Source: Candidatus Parcubacteria bacterium
GTDB lineage: Bacteria > Patescibacteriota > Minisyncoccia > Phycocordibacterales > Zambryskibacteraceae
Direction of reading: 5' to 3'
Assembly (NCBI GenBank): GCA_019661865.1
Contig: JAIFWJ010000007.1
Location: 1 to 36,249, forward strand
DNA length: 36,249 bases
Every line of letters begins with the position of its first letter. Within the stretch, counting starts at the first letter, position 1. The notes beneath the pieces were generated by a model. That model was not told the DNA's origin. It made no database searches and saw only the letters and a program-made list of their open reading frames with translations. Shown here piece after piece: positions 28,491 through 36,249 of the stretch. The translations under genes and the position numbers were made by a program.

Positions 28491-29089
28491 TAGTCTGCAT
28501 AATACTTCTCCATTATCTCGTCGTGCACATCTTCTATAGACTGCATGCCGTTTATATCAAGAACTTTATAGTAAGGATTATTCCTGAAGAATTCGATGGT
28601 AGGCATAACATCCGTATCGAACCAATCCAGTCTCTTATCTATATCGGCCAAGGTCTTATCATCTACTCTTCCTCTAGCAAGTAGCTTTTCTTCAGACCAC
28701 TTGCGTGATACTTCTAGATTAATAATGATTGGACTCTCACGTTTGTAGAACTCGAGGGCTGTAGCCAAGAGCTTAGCTTCTGTCACTGATCTTGGCGAGC
28801 CGTCGAAGAAGAGATGCATATTCTCTCCCAATTCTGTTATGAGGGTATCCGCCCACATATAACATGCCAGGAAGTCAGGCTGTCTCCTACCAACTCGACT
28901 AGCTTCTTCTGAAAGAGCTGCAGAGTAAGAATCACTTTGAATAAAGCCTCTGAACCTATCCCCCGTCTCTATATGGACGATTTGATTCTTCTCTGGATCC
29001 CTCTTATGTATAACATCCTTAAGGAGTGCAGCCTGCGTACCTTTGCCGCATCCTGAGCGGCCGATAAATATAACTGTGTGAAGGAGCAT
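28490..29089 (-). CDS. adk: Adenylate kinase-family nucleoside monophosphate kinase
   Basis: 199 aa. The P-loop reads GRSGCGKGTQ (9-18) instead of the usual GPPGAGKGTQ; NMP-binding GDRFRGFI, DGSPRSVTEA (DGFPR-like), and RGRVDDKTLADIDKRL for the ATP-lid arginines. The LID domain is very short and has no zinc cysteines, as in eukaryotic or short bacterial forms. It balances AMP/ATP/ADP. The position between secY and map supports the name; specificity for AMP is inferred. Confidence 0.9.
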   Translation of the reverse strand: MLLHTVIFIGRSGCGKGTQAALLKDVIHKRDPEKNQIVHIETGDRFRGFIQSDSYSAALSEEASRVGRRQPDFLACYMWADTLITELGENMHLFFDGSPRSVTEAKLLATALEFYKRESPIIINLEVSRKWSEEKLLARGRVDDKTLADIDKRLDWFDTDVMPTIEFFRNNPYYKVLDINGMQSIEDVHDEIMEKYYAD

Positions 29090-29092
29090 TCT

Positions 29093-30367
29093 CTAATACT
29101 CTCTCACAGTGATCTGTGCGTCAATCTTCTTTATAAGATCGATGATAACTGTGACAACGATGAGAAGTGCCGTACCACCTATGGCAAGCGACTGTATACC
29201 AGTAACAGCACGGAGGATGAGCGGTAAGACAGCGATGAATCCAAGGAAGAGTGCACCTACTAGAGTAAGACGAGTTAAGACCTTCGATATGTACTCGGAA
29301 GTAGGCTCTCCTGGACGTACGCCGGGCACGAAGGCACCTGATTTCTGAAGATTCTCCGCAATCTGGTCCGGATCGAATGTCACTGCTGTGTAGAAATATG
29401 TGAAGAGGAAAACGAGCACGAAATAGGAGATGTCATAGAACCATTGATTGGCTAACAGATTTAATATAAATCTTGAAGTTGATTGTAATGCTACGATACT
29501 TGATGTGGTGAAGAATTGGAAAATCATCTGAGGGAAGAGAAGTATCGAGAGCGCGAAAATGATAGGGATTACTCCAGCTTGGTTAAGTCTAAGTGGAAGG
29601 TATGTGGAAGTACCACCATATACAGTATTACCTCTTGTTTGCTTAGAATAAGTTATGGGTATGGGTCTCTCAGCCTCTGTGATGATCACCACTCCGAATA
29701 CTACCAAGACCGCTACTACTATGCCGACCAAGTAGACTGGAATCTGCGATGGATCAAATGTATAAAGCAGTTGCCCAATGTTTGACGGAAGGCGCGAGAC
29801 GATACCAGCGAAGATGATGAGTGAGACACCATTACCTGCACCGAATTCAGAAATAAGTTCTCCAATCCAGACCAGAAGCATTGAACCTGCAGTAATGATG
29901 AGTAGATCCAGGCCTAGAGCGGTTGTACTCAATTGAGGCAAGACGTTTTGTCTTTGGAAAAGTACGATAAACGCATAGCCTTGGAGAAGTGCCAAGGGAA
30001 TGGTTAAGAGTCGAGAGTACTGAGCGAACTTTCTGCGGCCTGCTTCACCTTCATCCTGATAAAGAGCTTTAAGACGAGGAACCATCATGGTCATGAGCTG
30101 CATAATGATGGAAGCTGTGATGTATGGACCTACACCGAGCATAACTATCGAAAGTGAAGAGAGTCCTCCGCCAGAGAAAATGTTTAAGAGTGAAAGGAAC
30201 TGACTACCAGAGAAAAGTGAGGCGATCCTCGAGTGATCTACTCCAGGAATAGGGATAATGGCCAGTATCCTACTCAGAACAAGTAATCCCAAAGTGAAAT
30301 AAATGCGGGAACGCAAGTCAGGATCTCCGAAGGTGAGACGTATTTTCTGTACGAAAGTTTGAATCAT
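29093..30367 (-). CDS. secY: SecY, protein translocase channel subunit
   Basis: 424 aa with ten predicted membrane helices. It starts with the cytoplasmic helix FVQKIRLTFGDPDLRSRIYFTLGLLVLSRI, followed by the plug region ALFSGSQFLSLLNIFSGGGLSSLSIVMLGVGPYITASIIMQLM. The cytoplasmic loops contain AERPIPITYSKQTRGN (loop C4) and FVPGVRPGEPTSEYI (loop C5), which contact SecA and the ribosome. It is directly after rplO in the spc operon. SecE and SecG are not in this window. Confidence 0.97.
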   Translation of the reverse strand: MIQTFVQKIRLTFGDPDLRSRIYFTLGLLVLSRILAIIPIPGVDHSRIASLFSGSQFLSLLNIFSGGGLSSLSIVMLGVGPYITASIIMQLMTMMVPRLKALYQDEGEAGRRKFAQYSRLLTIPLALLQGYAFIVLFQRQNVLPQLSTTALGLDLLIITAGSMLLVWIGELISEFGAGNGVSLIIFAGIVSRLPSNIGQLLYTFDPSQIPVYLVGIVVAVLVVFGVVIITEAERPIPITYSKQTRGNTVYGGTSTYLPLRLNQAGVIPIIFALSILLFPQMIFQFFTTSSIVALQSTSRFILNLLANQWFYDISYFVLVFLFTYFYTAVTFDPDQIAENLQKSGAFVPGVRPGEPTSEYISKVLTRLTLVGALFLGFIAVLPLILRAVTGIQSLAIGGTALLIVVTVIIDLIKKIDAQITVREY

Positions 30368-30369
30368 AA

Positions 30370-30810
30370 TTATTTTACCTCCCCACCGGCTGCCTCTATC
30401 TTCTTCTTGGCTTCACCTGATGTTTCGATACCCTGTATGGTGAGCCTCTTCGAAATTTCTCCTGTGCCTAAGATCTTTACTTTAGGAATTCTTCCTTTCT
30501 CTGCATTTATCACTCGTTTAGCTAAGAGAACTTCCTTGGTGACTACGTCACCGGCGGTGAAGATAGTCTCGAGTGTCGAGACATTTACCGCTACTGGTTT
30601 ATTTTGAATAGATTTAAATGGAGAAACACCTCGTCCACGGAGCTTGGGAAAACGTTTTATAAAGTCACGGAGTTCTGGACGCTTCTTTCTTCCGGCACGA
30701 GCATTCTGACCCTTAGTACCACGGCCCGAGGTCTTACCTCGAGTACCACCACGACCCACTTGGCGGGCTTTCTTCCTCTTGGTTTTCGACTTTAGTGTGT
30801 GAGACTGCAT
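30370..30810 (-). CDS. rplO: Ribosomal protein uL15
   Basis: 146 aa. The N-terminal RNA-binding arm KTKRKKARQVGRGGTRGKTSGRGTKGQNARAG is the family hallmark, followed by FIKRFPKLRGRG and C-terminal VKILGTGEISKRLTIQGIETSGEAKKKIEAAGG. It lies directly after rpsE: rpmD (uL30), which normally stands between them, is absent. No Shine-Dalgarno. Confidence 0.96.
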   Translation of the reverse strand: MQSHTLKSKTKRKKARQVGRGGTRGKTSGRGTKGQNARAGRKKRPELRDFIKRFPKLRGRGVSPFKSIQNKPVAVNVSTLETIFTAGDVVTKEVLLAKRVINAEKGRIPKVKILGTGEISKRLTIQGIETSGEAKKKIEAAGGEVK

Positions 30811-30836
30811 AAAATTATTTATACTCTTTATTTATG

Positions 30837-31457
30837 TTATTTATGCCTGGATTTTAACTCAGTTCGGGAGAGCTTTTCTAGTGCCTTCACTGCTACGTAG
30901 GCATTGTTAATACTGTTCTTAGATCTAGAGAGAAGCTTGGCAGACACTTCTCTAAGTCCTGCTAGTTCGAGCACTGCACGGACCGAGGAACCGGCGAGGA
31001 TTCCCTTACCCGGAGCTGGCATGATCTTAACACGAGATGCAGCATACTTAGCCTCAATTTCATGAGGGACTGACATGGTACGAGTAGCATTTATGCTAAT
31101 CATATTCTTCCTTGCATCTCTGAAAGCCTTTTCTATGGCTAGCGGAGTGTCTGTAGCCTTGCCTTGACCGACTCCCACCATACCCTTCCTGTTTCCTGCC
31201 ACAACACATACCGAGAAGGCGAAACGTCTACCTCCTGCTACCACACGAGTCACACGCCTAAGGCTCACAATCTTCTGATCGAACTCTGGCTTCTGACGAT
31301 TCTCGCGCCTAGGACCCCTTCTGTTACCACCTCGGCCACGACCCTTACCGTCTCTATTGTCGCGCTGTGGTCTAGCTGTATTTACTGGAGCTTGAACAGG
31401 AGCCGCTACTTGAGGACTTGTCTCTGCATTTATTTGATTTTCTACTGTTGTTTCCAT
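30837..31457 (-). CDS. rpsE: Ribosomal protein uS5 with RG-rich N-terminal extension
   Basis: 206 aa from the ATG at 31457 (a TTG at 31466 would add three residues). The S5 core [55 protein letters not shown] is well conserved, as is the C-terminus [23 protein letters not shown]. About 60 residues at the N-terminus form a low-complexity Ala/Pro and Arg/Gly-rich tail ([19 protein letters not shown]), longer than in E. coli S5. S5 sits at the decoding fidelity centre. Confidence 0.95.
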   Translation of the reverse strand: [206 protein letters not shown]

Positions 31458-31468
31458 AAATTCCAAAA

Positions 31469-31783
31469 TTAAAATTTAAGTCCGGCCTCTCGAGCTGCTT
31501 CTGCAAGCTCACGAACTTTACCAGTAAAGATATAACCTCCTCGGTCGAACACTACCCTCTCAATCTTCTTAACCTTAGCGTGCTTAGCTAGCTCGGTACC
31601 AACTTTCTTAGCATCCTTGCCTCGAGCCGCTGCAAGAGTTACTCCACTCTCATCATTAATCACTTGAGCGTAGATAGTGGTGTTCGACTTAAATATTGAA
31701 AGTCGTGGACGAGTAGAAGTACCAGAAATTTTACTTCTGATCTTCTTTCGCTTTCTATCTCTACTTTGAGTTCGGGTATTCAT
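31469..31783 (-). CDS. rplR: Ribosomal protein uL18
   Basis: 104 aa: [44 protein letters not shown] and [28 protein letters not shown] are the family 5S-rRNA-binding core. Slightly shorter than the usual 115-120, lacking the basic N-terminal extension. In the normal L6-L18-S5 order. Confidence 0.95.
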   Translation of the reverse strand: MNTRTQSRDRKRKKIRSKISGTSTRPRLSIFKSNTTIYAQVINDESGVTLAAARGKDAKKVGTELAKHAKVKKIERVVFDRGGYIFTGKVRELAEAAREAGLKF

Positions 31784-31800
31784 ATAATTTATAAAGTCTC

Positions 31801-32334
31801 CTATGCTGCTTTCTTACCTTGCTTACGACGGATAACTTCGTCAGCGTAACGCATGCCTTTACCCTTGTAAGGCTCAGGCTTCTTGAGTGCTCGAAGCTTG
31901 GCAGTGAACTCTCCGACAAGTTCTTTATCTATACCTGAGACAGTGATGTTGTTCTTCTCGGCAGTGACCTTAAGGCCGGTAGGAATACTGACTTCAACAG
32001 GATGAGAAAATCCTAAAGCGAAAACAATTTTATCTCCTCTGACTTCAGACTTGTATCCAATACCTTCAAGGATAAGTTTCTTCTCGAAGGGCTTGTTCAC
32101 GCCACTAACCATGTTTTTAATATGGGCAGCATATGTACCCCAGAGAGCCTTACTCTCGAGAGTTTCTCTCTTAGGCAGAAGCTTTACTTCGTTTCCTACT
32201 ATACTTACTTGAATTATTGGCTCTACATGACGAGAAATTTCTCCCAAAGGTCCCTTAACCACCACAGAGTTACCTGAGAATTTAACTTCAGTTTTTTCCG
32301 GAATGCTTATAACTTGTTTGCCGATGCGTGACAT
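31801..32334 (-). CDS. rplF: Ribosomal protein uL6
   Basis: 177 aa, normal length, with two homologous domains: [30 protein letters not shown] and [68 protein letters not shown]. The end is the typical family signature. Located between rpsH and rplR. Confidence 0.97.
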   Translation of the reverse strand: MSRIGKQVISIPEKTEVKFSGNSVVVKGPLGEISRHVEPIIQVSIVGNEVKLLPKRETLESKALWGTYAAHIKNMVSGVNKPFEKKLILEGIGYKSEVRGDKIVFALGFSHPVEVSIPTGLKVTAEKNNITVSGIDKELVGEFTAKLRALKKPEPYKGKGMRYADEVIRRKQGKKAA

Positions 32335-32360
32335 GATTTATGATGATTTGAGATTTTGAA

Positions 32361-32747
32361 TTACCAAATTGTGAAGAGTATTTCGCCACCAAGTTTTCCC
32401 TTCTTGGCATCTCTGCCACTCATAATGCCTTTAGGAGTAGAGATAACTAGTGCTCCGTAACCTTGTTTAACTGGACGGAGTTCTGCTGACTTCTTATATA
32501 GACGCTTACTGGTCTTCGAAATTCTTTTAACTCCTTGAACCTTAGGGGTTCTGCCGTCAAGCACTAGTGTGATATTCAGTGCAGGATGACCCTTAGATGT
32601 CCCCTTAGAATAATCTTTAATGAATCCTTCAGCCTTCAAGACCTTCAGGATGTTTTCCTTCACCTTAGAGTAACTTACGGTAATAGTCTCCCTGCCAGCA
32701 TCGCCAGCGTTCTTCAGACTTACAATTAGGTTTGAGATAGGGTCCAT
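32361..32747 (-). CDS. rpsH: Ribosomal protein uS8
   Basis: 128 aa: DPISNLIVSLKNAGDAGRETITVSYSKVKENILKVLKAEGFIKDY at the start, and GYGALVISTPKGIMSGRDAKKGKLGGEILFTIW at the end, both canonical. S8 binds 16S helix 21 and, in other bacteria, represses the spc operon; no matching leader mimic was searched. Confidence 0.96.
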   Translation of the reverse strand: MDPISNLIVSLKNAGDAGRETITVSYSKVKENILKVLKAEGFIKDYSKGTSKGHPALNITLVLDGRTPKVQGVKRISKTSKRLYKKSAELRPVKQGYGALVISTPKGIMSGRDAKKGKLGGEILFTIW

Positions 32748-32755
32748 ATAGCTTG

Positions 32756-32941
32756 TTACCAGGAAGACTTTTTAACTCCAGGGATCTTACCTTCGTTGGC
32801 AAGCTCGCGGAAGCATATGCGGCAAAGGCCAAAGTCTCTCATAAACCCACGCTTTCTACCGCAGCGGAAGCAACGGTTAGTAGCCCGAGTGGAGAACTTG
32901 GGCTTTTTCTGGGATCTTGCGATGACTGACGTTTTGGCCAT
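32756..32941 (-). CDS. rpsZ: Ribosomal protein uS14, zinc-binding type Z
   Basis: 61 aa, the short form: zinc cysteines [21 protein letters not shown] make a CxxC-x12-CxxC site. The C-terminus [15 protein letters not shown] is the family end. Located between rplE and rpsH as usual. Confidence 0.96.
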   Translation of the reverse strand: MAKTSVIARSQKKPKFSTRATNRCFRCGRKRGFMRDFGLCRICFRELANEGKIPGVKKSSW

Positions 32942-33021
32942 AAGTACCAGTAGATAATAAAAAGGCTCGAAAGCCGTGGGCCAAGCTTATCAGCTTAAAA
33001 TGGCTATGTCAAACCTTATTT

Positions 33022-33549
33022 TTACTTTTTGAATGGGAAGCCGAGATACTCGAGGAACTCCTGGGCTTCTGGCTTAGACTTAGCGGTTGTAACCACAGTC
33101 ACTGCCATGCCGAAGACATCTTTAAGCTCTTCATCAGAAGTTTCTGGGAAGATGGTGTTCTCTTTTATACCGAGAGTGTAATTACCCATCTCATCTGTGG
33201 CATCTCTAGAGATACCTCTGAAGTCCTTGGTGCGAGGAAGGGCAATGTGAAGGAGGCGTTCAAGGAAGTCATACATACGAGGCCCTCGGAGAGTCACCTG
33301 ATAACCCACCACATCTCCCTCTCGACTCTTAAAGTTAGCAATGGAGATCTTGGCTCCGCGCGAGCTCGGCTTCTGACCAGTGATGCGGAGGAGCCTGTCC
33401 TCTACGACCTTCATCTTATTCTTATCGCGGAAAGAGCCTACTCCGACAGAGATGACAACCTTAACCAGTCTCGGTGATTGCATCTTGTTTTTCTTACCGA
33501 GTTTCTTATATCCGTTATTTACCTTTTCCTTAAGAGTTTCCATAATCAT
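33022..33549 (-). CDS. rplE: Ribosomal protein uL5
   Basis: 175 aa: MQSPRLVKVVISVGVGSFRDKNKM, GQKPSSRGAKISIANFKSREGDVVGYQVTLRGPRMYDFLERLLHIALPRTKDFRGI, and VVTTAKSKPEAQEFLEYLGFPFKK are canonical. It binds 5S rRNA and contacts P-site tRNA. Its ATG overlaps the rplX stop by one base (TAATG), so the two are translationally coupled. Confidence 0.97.
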   Translation of the reverse strand: MIMETLKEKVNNGYKKLGKKNKMQSPRLVKVVISVGVGSFRDKNKMKVVEDRLLRITGQKPSSRGAKISIANFKSREGDVVGYQVTLRGPRMYDFLERLLHIALPRTKDFRGISRDATDEMGNYTLGIKENTIFPETSDEELKDVFGMAVTVVTTAKSKPEAQEFLEYLGFPFKK

Positions 33550-33797
33550 TAACTTTTAGCTTCTTGCTTCTTGGTTTTAGTCTGAACAATCTTCACATTG
33601 GAAACATGAAGAGGGTACGCCTTCTCCACAATCTGACCCTTGCTTCCCTGCTTCTTCCCGCGCTCATGAACTTTCTTAATATTTACTCCTTCTACAAGCA
33701 CACGATCTAGCTTAGGAAATGCACGGAGAATCTTGCCGGATCTTCCTTTATCCTTACCAGTGATAACTATTACGTTGTCTCCTTTCTTTACATGCAT
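33549..33797 (-). CDS. rplX: Ribosomal protein uL24
   Basis: 82 aa, shorter than the usual 100: KKGDNVIVITGKDKGRSGKILRAFPKLDRVLVEGVNIKKVHER is the KOW domain core with the conserved GKDKG. The C-terminal part is trimmed. It sits in the normal L14-L24-L5 order, with the same no-Shine-Dalgarno start region as its neighbours. Confidence 0.95.
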   Translation of the reverse strand: MHVKKGDNVIVITGKDKGRSGKILRAFPKLDRVLVEGVNIKKVHERGKKQGSKGQIVEKAYPLHVSNVKIVQTKTKKQEAKS

Positions 33798-33821
33798 GTC
33801 TTTATTTAGCTCGCAAGCTCG

Positions 33822-34193
33822 TTATACCACTTCTGGAGCTAGAGATATAATTTTCTGGAATCCTCTTTCACCAATCTCACGAGGAATGGGTCCGAAGACA
33901 CGTCCTGCAGTTGGCTCCTCCTTAGCATTATCAAGTATTACTACTGCGTTCTCATCGAAGCGGATGTATGATCCATCATTTCTACGGAATGGAGCACGAC
34001 TGCGTACTACTACTGCATAAAGCACATCCTTCTTCTTCACTGTCTTACGAGGCTCTGCTTTCTGCACTGAGAGTACGACGACGTCTCCAATGCGTGCATA
34101 ACGCTTCTTGGAACTTCCAAGTACTTTAAAGATTCTGCCAATCTTGGCTCCGGAGTTATCTGCTATTTCAACTATAGAACGTGGCTGGATCAT
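33822..34193 (-). CDS. rplN: Ribosomal protein uL14
   Basis: 123 aa, normal. IQPRSIVEIADNSGAKIGRIFKVLGSSKKRYARIGDVVVLSVQKAEP and RFDENAVVILDNAKEEPTAGRVFGPIPREIGERGFQKIISLAPEVV are family signatures. One of the most conserved 50S proteins; it forms part of bridge B8 to the 30S subunit. Confidence 0.98.
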   Translation of the reverse strand: MIQPRSIVEIADNSGAKIGRIFKVLGSSKKRYARIGDVVVLSVQKAEPRKTVKKKDVLYAVVVRSRAPFRRNDGSYIRFDENAVVILDNAKEEPTAGRVFGPIPREIGERGFQKIISLAPEVV

Positions 34194-34196
34194 AAA

Positions 34197-34448
34197 TTAT
34201 TTTAAAACAATGAAATGCTTATCTTTAGAAATTGGTTTAGTCTCTACGATGTCCACCTTGTCACCAATCTTCATGGTATTCCCTGCATCATGGGCCTTGA
34301 ACTTCTTGTGACGCTTTATGAACTTCTCATACTTAGGATGCTTCTCATAGCGGTTAACAAGCACTACTACTGTGTCCTTCATCTTGTCTGACACCACAAC
34401 ACCACTTAGAACTTTTCCAGATTTAATTGTTGTCTGTTTGGCATTCAT
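34197..34448 (-). CDS. rpsQ: Ribosomal protein uS17
   Basis: 83 aa OB-fold: [68 protein letters not shown] is canonical. It starts only five bases after the rplP stop, so rpmC (uL29), usually between L16 and S17, is not here. Confidence 0.96.
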   Translation of the reverse strand: MNAKQTTIKSGKVLSGVVVSDKMKDTVVVLVNRYEKHPKYEKFIKRHKKFKAHDAGNTMKIGDKVDIVETKPISKDKHFIVLK

Positions 34449-34453
34449 ATTAT

Positions 34454-34873
34454 TTATATACGTGGGACAATCTTAGTTTTGACTGGGAGCTTGGTACCGG
34501 CCTTTCTAAGCGCTTCCTTAGCTTCAGCTTCATTAATACCGTCGACCTCGAAGAGGACTCTTCCGGCCTTCACCGGTGCTACGTATCCCTGGAGATCACC
34601 CTTACCTTTACCGAGCTTCACCTCAGCTGGCTTAGAGGTATAAGGCATATCTGGGAAAATACGAATCCAGAGTCTACCAGACTTTCCTATGGAGCGCGAG
34701 AGAACCTTGCGAGCTGCCTCGATCTGGTTTGATTTTATGCGGGCAGGAGCAGTGGCTTTAAGGCCGAAGGAGCCGAAGGCCACCGTAACGCCACGAGTGG
34801 CCACACCGACCTTTTTTGGATTCTCTCTCATGGTGTGCCACTTGCGATATTTAACTTTCTTAGGGAATAACAT
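34454..34873 (-). CDS. rplP: Ribosomal protein uL16
   Basis: 139 aa, normal. [112 protein letters not shown] shows the K-R-K and ARI-IEAARR-like signatures. Located just after rpsC. Confidence 0.97.
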   Translation of the reverse strand: MLFPKKVKYRKWHTMRENPKKVGVATRGVTVAFGSFGLKATAPARIKSNQIEAARKVLSRSIGKSGRLWIRIFPDMPYTSKPAEVKLGKGKGDLQGYVAPVKAGRVLFEVDGINEAEAKEALRKAGTKLPVKTKIVPRI

Positions 34874-34882
34874 GATAATGAA

Positions 34883-35581
34883 TTATTTGTTAGATTCCCC
34901 CATCTTTCCCTGCCTGCCGGCAGGCAGGTCGAAGATGTCTCCTCTATATATCCAGACCTTCACCCCAATGGTCCCATAAGGCATAATCGCCTTAGTAGAT
35001 GAGTAATCTACATCTGCGCGGAAAGTTTGAAGAGGTATGCGTCCGAGCTTTCTGTCCTCGGTACGACTCATAGTGGCGCCACCGAGGCGGCCAGCTAGGA
35101 AGATACGCACACCCAAGACATCACGGTTGGCCATAACTTTCTCCATCATCTGCTTGACCACGCGACGGAATGGAAGTCTCTTCTCAAGACCCTCCACTAC
35201 CATCTGGGAGACTATAGTTGCATTAGATTCTGGAGACTTAATTTCTTTTATATCGAGCTTTAGATCGAGGTTATTGCCCAGGAGTTTGCGCTTCTTAAGA
35301 AGTGAAATCATAGACTCACGGAGTTTCTGTGCTCCATCTCCCTGACGACCAATGATCATGCCAGGACGTGAGGTAGAAATAATTATATGAATTGCTTTCT
35401 GACTTCTCTCAATCTCTACATCAGAAACATAAAAACCCTTAAGTCTCTTTTCTAAATACTCTCTTATTAAGACATCAGTCCGCAAGAACTCCGGAAACTT
35501 ACCCTTAGGAGAAAACCACCTCGACTTCCAGTCGCGCAGTATTCCAAGTCTATGTGAATATGGATGAACTGTATGTGTCAT
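34883..35581 (-). CDS. rpsC: Ribosomal protein uS3 with LPAGRQG insertion near the C-terminus
   Basis: 232 aa. The two KH-type regions (SRPGMIIGRQGDGAQKLRESM with GxxG as GRQG, and the C-terminal RIFLAGRLGGATMSRTEDRKLGRIPLQTFRADVDYSSTKAIMPYGTIGVKVWIYRGD) are intact. The protein would normally end shortly after KVWIYRGD; here it continues IFDLPAGRQGKMGESNK, with LPAGRQG encoded by a 20-bp perfect palindrome at 34909-34928. The tail is at the surface and is probably tolerated. Confidence 0.97.
   Translation of the reverse strand: MTHTVHPYSHRLGILRDWKSRWFSPKGKFPEFLRTDVLIREYLEKRLKGFYVSDVEIERSQKAIHIIISTSRPGMIIGRQGDGAQKLRESMISLLKKRKLLGNNLDLKLDIKEIKSPESNATIVSQMVVEGLEKRLPFRRVVKQMMEKVMANRDVLGVRIFLAGRLGGATMSRTEDRKLGRIPLQTFRADVDYSSTKAIMPYGTIGVKVWIYRGDIFDLPAGRQGKMGESNK
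34909..34928. repeat. Perfect 20-bp palindrome (LPAGRQG repeat) in rpsC
   Basis: CCTGCCTGCCGGCAGGCAGG is its own reverse complement. It is in frame in rpsC and reads LPAGRQG. It is GC-rich against an AT-richer surrounding and looks like a dispersed REP-like element of this lineage; a decayed copy is in recG at 13880-13900. Confidence 0.75.
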
Positions 35582-35582
35582 A

Positions 35583-35933
35583 TTATTTTTTAGCCTTCAG
35601 CTTAGCTTCTGCGAGAACAATATCCACATGCGAAGTCCTCTTTCTCATAGAAAATGCTCGGCCGCGTGACATAGGTAAGCTTCTGTATAAAGTCTTTCCT
35701 GGATCCACGCTAATCTTCTTCACGATGAGATTATCTGTAGAGAGTGAAAGGTTCTTAGCGTTTGAAACTGCAGAGGCAAGGAGTTTCTTCAGTGGAAGTC
35801 CTGCACGCTTAGGAACGTAAGTAAGTATAGATAAAGCATCATCTACTTTTTTTCCACGTACCATGTTAGCCACAAGGCGAACTTTCCTTGGTGATTGTCG
35901 ATAGTTAGAAAGTGTAGCTTTAGCTTCGGCCAT
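35583..35933 (-). CDS. rplV: Ribosomal protein uL22
   Basis: 116 aa, normal: ATLSNYRQSPRKVRLVANMVRGKKVDDALSILTYVPKRAGLPLKKLLASAVSNAKN and KTLYRSLPMSRGRAFSMRKRTSHVDIVLAEA, with the long beta-hairpin that lines the exit tunnel. Immediately upstream of rpsC, starting one base after its neighbour region. No Shine-Dalgarno. Confidence 0.97.
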   Translation of the reverse strand: MAEAKATLSNYRQSPRKVRLVANMVRGKKVDDALSILTYVPKRAGLPLKKLLASAVSNAKNLSLSTDNLIVKKISVDPGKTLYRSLPMSRGRAFSMRKRTSHVDIVLAEAKLKAKK

Positions 35934-35944
35934 GTAATTATTAT

Positions 35945-36249
35945 TTATTTTTTGGCTGTCTCGGTAGAAGCCTTAGCTGCTTTAGCGGCAGATACTTCTG
36001 CTTCTTTCTTCTTAGTCTCAAGCTCCTTCTGCATCTTACCACCGTGCTTTATGAACTTGCGTGTAAGAGAAAACTCACCGAGCCTATGTCCGACCATGTC
36101 CTCAGTAACGAAGACTTCAGGATGATCCTTGCCGTTATGAACTCCGAAGGTGAAGCCCACCATCTCGGGAGCAATCTGCGAAGCTCTGGCCCATGTCTTA
36201 ATAACCCCAGTATTACCCGGTTTCTTGCCCTCAATCTTCTTAAGTAGAC
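35945..36249 (-). CDS. rpsS: Ribosomal protein uS19, 5' end cut by the window edge, with basic/Ala-rich tail
   Basis: The frame is open to the window end: ...[66 protein letters not shown] covers the S19 core (TWARAS, IxPEMVG, HNGK, VGHKLGEF). An in-frame ATG at 36163 is internal, not the start. After the core the chain continues with about 30 residues of Lys/Ala/Glu ([20 protein letters not shown]), a longer tail than in E. coli S19. First residues are outside the window. Confidence 0.95.
   Translation of the reverse strand, partial: LLKKIEGKKPGNTGVIKTWARASQIAPEMVGFTFGVHNGKDHPEVFVTEDMVGHRLGEFSLTRKFIKHGGKMQKELETKKKEAEVSAAKAAKASTETAKK

Noticed and set aside
1-36249. CRISPR array, insertion sequence, integrase or toxin-antitoxin locus
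   Set aside because: I saw no regularly spaced repeats, transposase or recombinase motifs, or typical toxin-antitoxin pairs in any reading frame.
1-36249. Alternative genetic code with UGA as Gly (Gracilibacteria/Absconditabacteria)
   Set aside because: TGA ends several well-aligned genes (for example the HD hydrolase and the small pilus protein before pilB), and conserved proteins have no internal TGA.

Overview
The window looks like a piece of a small Patescibacteria (Candidate Phyla Radiation, probably Parcubacteria/Paceibacteria-type) genome. The evidence is a type IV pilus cluster in the compact PilM-N-O order, a ribosomal operon that runs rpsE directly into rplO with no rpmD (uL30) between them, very short intergenic gaps, several stripped-down protein versions (PDZ-less HtrA, ComF without its zinc finger, short MscL), and a palindrome reading as LPAGRQG inside rpsC. 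TGA is used as a normal stop, so code 11 applies. The exact lineage is my inference.

Layout. 1-7433 (minus): type IV pilus / competence machinery in transcription order pilM, pilN, pilO, small PilP-like anchor protein, pilB, receiver-only response regulator, pilT, pilC, and a prepilin cut by the window edge. comF diverges from pilM (7482-8126). 8164-11165: an OB-like membrane-anchored protein, tRNA-Ser(GCU) with a partial 5' duplicate and a strong palindrome, two paralogous small membrane proteins, a PAP2 phosphatase and an ECF-like sigma factor. 11175-15795: CvpA-CAP fusion, HtrA-type protease, MscL, RecG, tRNA-Ile(UAU). 15874-19481: DUF378 and PLDc_N small membrane proteins, FtsH, SmpB, tmRNA. 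19482-21260: an unknown membrane protein, an unknown soluble protein and a stand-alone alarmone-hydrolase-like HD protein. 21295-25751: DoxX-like and DUF1003 membrane proteins, infC-rpmI-rplT, a beta-CASP RNase and a small membrane protein. 25767-26034 has no gene but strong hairpins and a candidate structured RNA. 26035-36249 (minus): from the right edge rpsS-rplV-rpsC-rplP-rpsQ-rplN-rplX-rplE-rpsZ-rpsH-rplF-rplR-rpsE-rplO-secY-adk-map-GH130-ndk.

How it works together. The left block is a DNA-uptake / twitching pilus with both extension (PilB) and retraction (PilT) motors, placed beside comF. The smpB-ssrA-ftsH group is a trans-translation and degradation module. The right block is the classical S10/spc operon.

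The most unusual signal is in gene expression. Many housekeeping genes have a -10 box ending only 6-8 nt before the start codon (pilM, comF, recG, smpB, the 25751 gene, the doxX-like gene, the response regulator, pilN), which predicts leaderless or nearly leaderless mRNAs. Ribosomal-protein genes start after AT-rich spacers with no Shine-Dalgarno. In contrast, six accessory genes (starts at 9308, 9694, 10519, 20030, 20154, 20691) carry clear Shine-Dalgarno sequences and almost all have a private intrinsic terminator. They sit in two islands next to tRNA-Ser and tmRNA. This two-tier organisation, together with an unusual 28-residue tmRNA tag frame and a probable non-AUG infC start, is what I would look at first.
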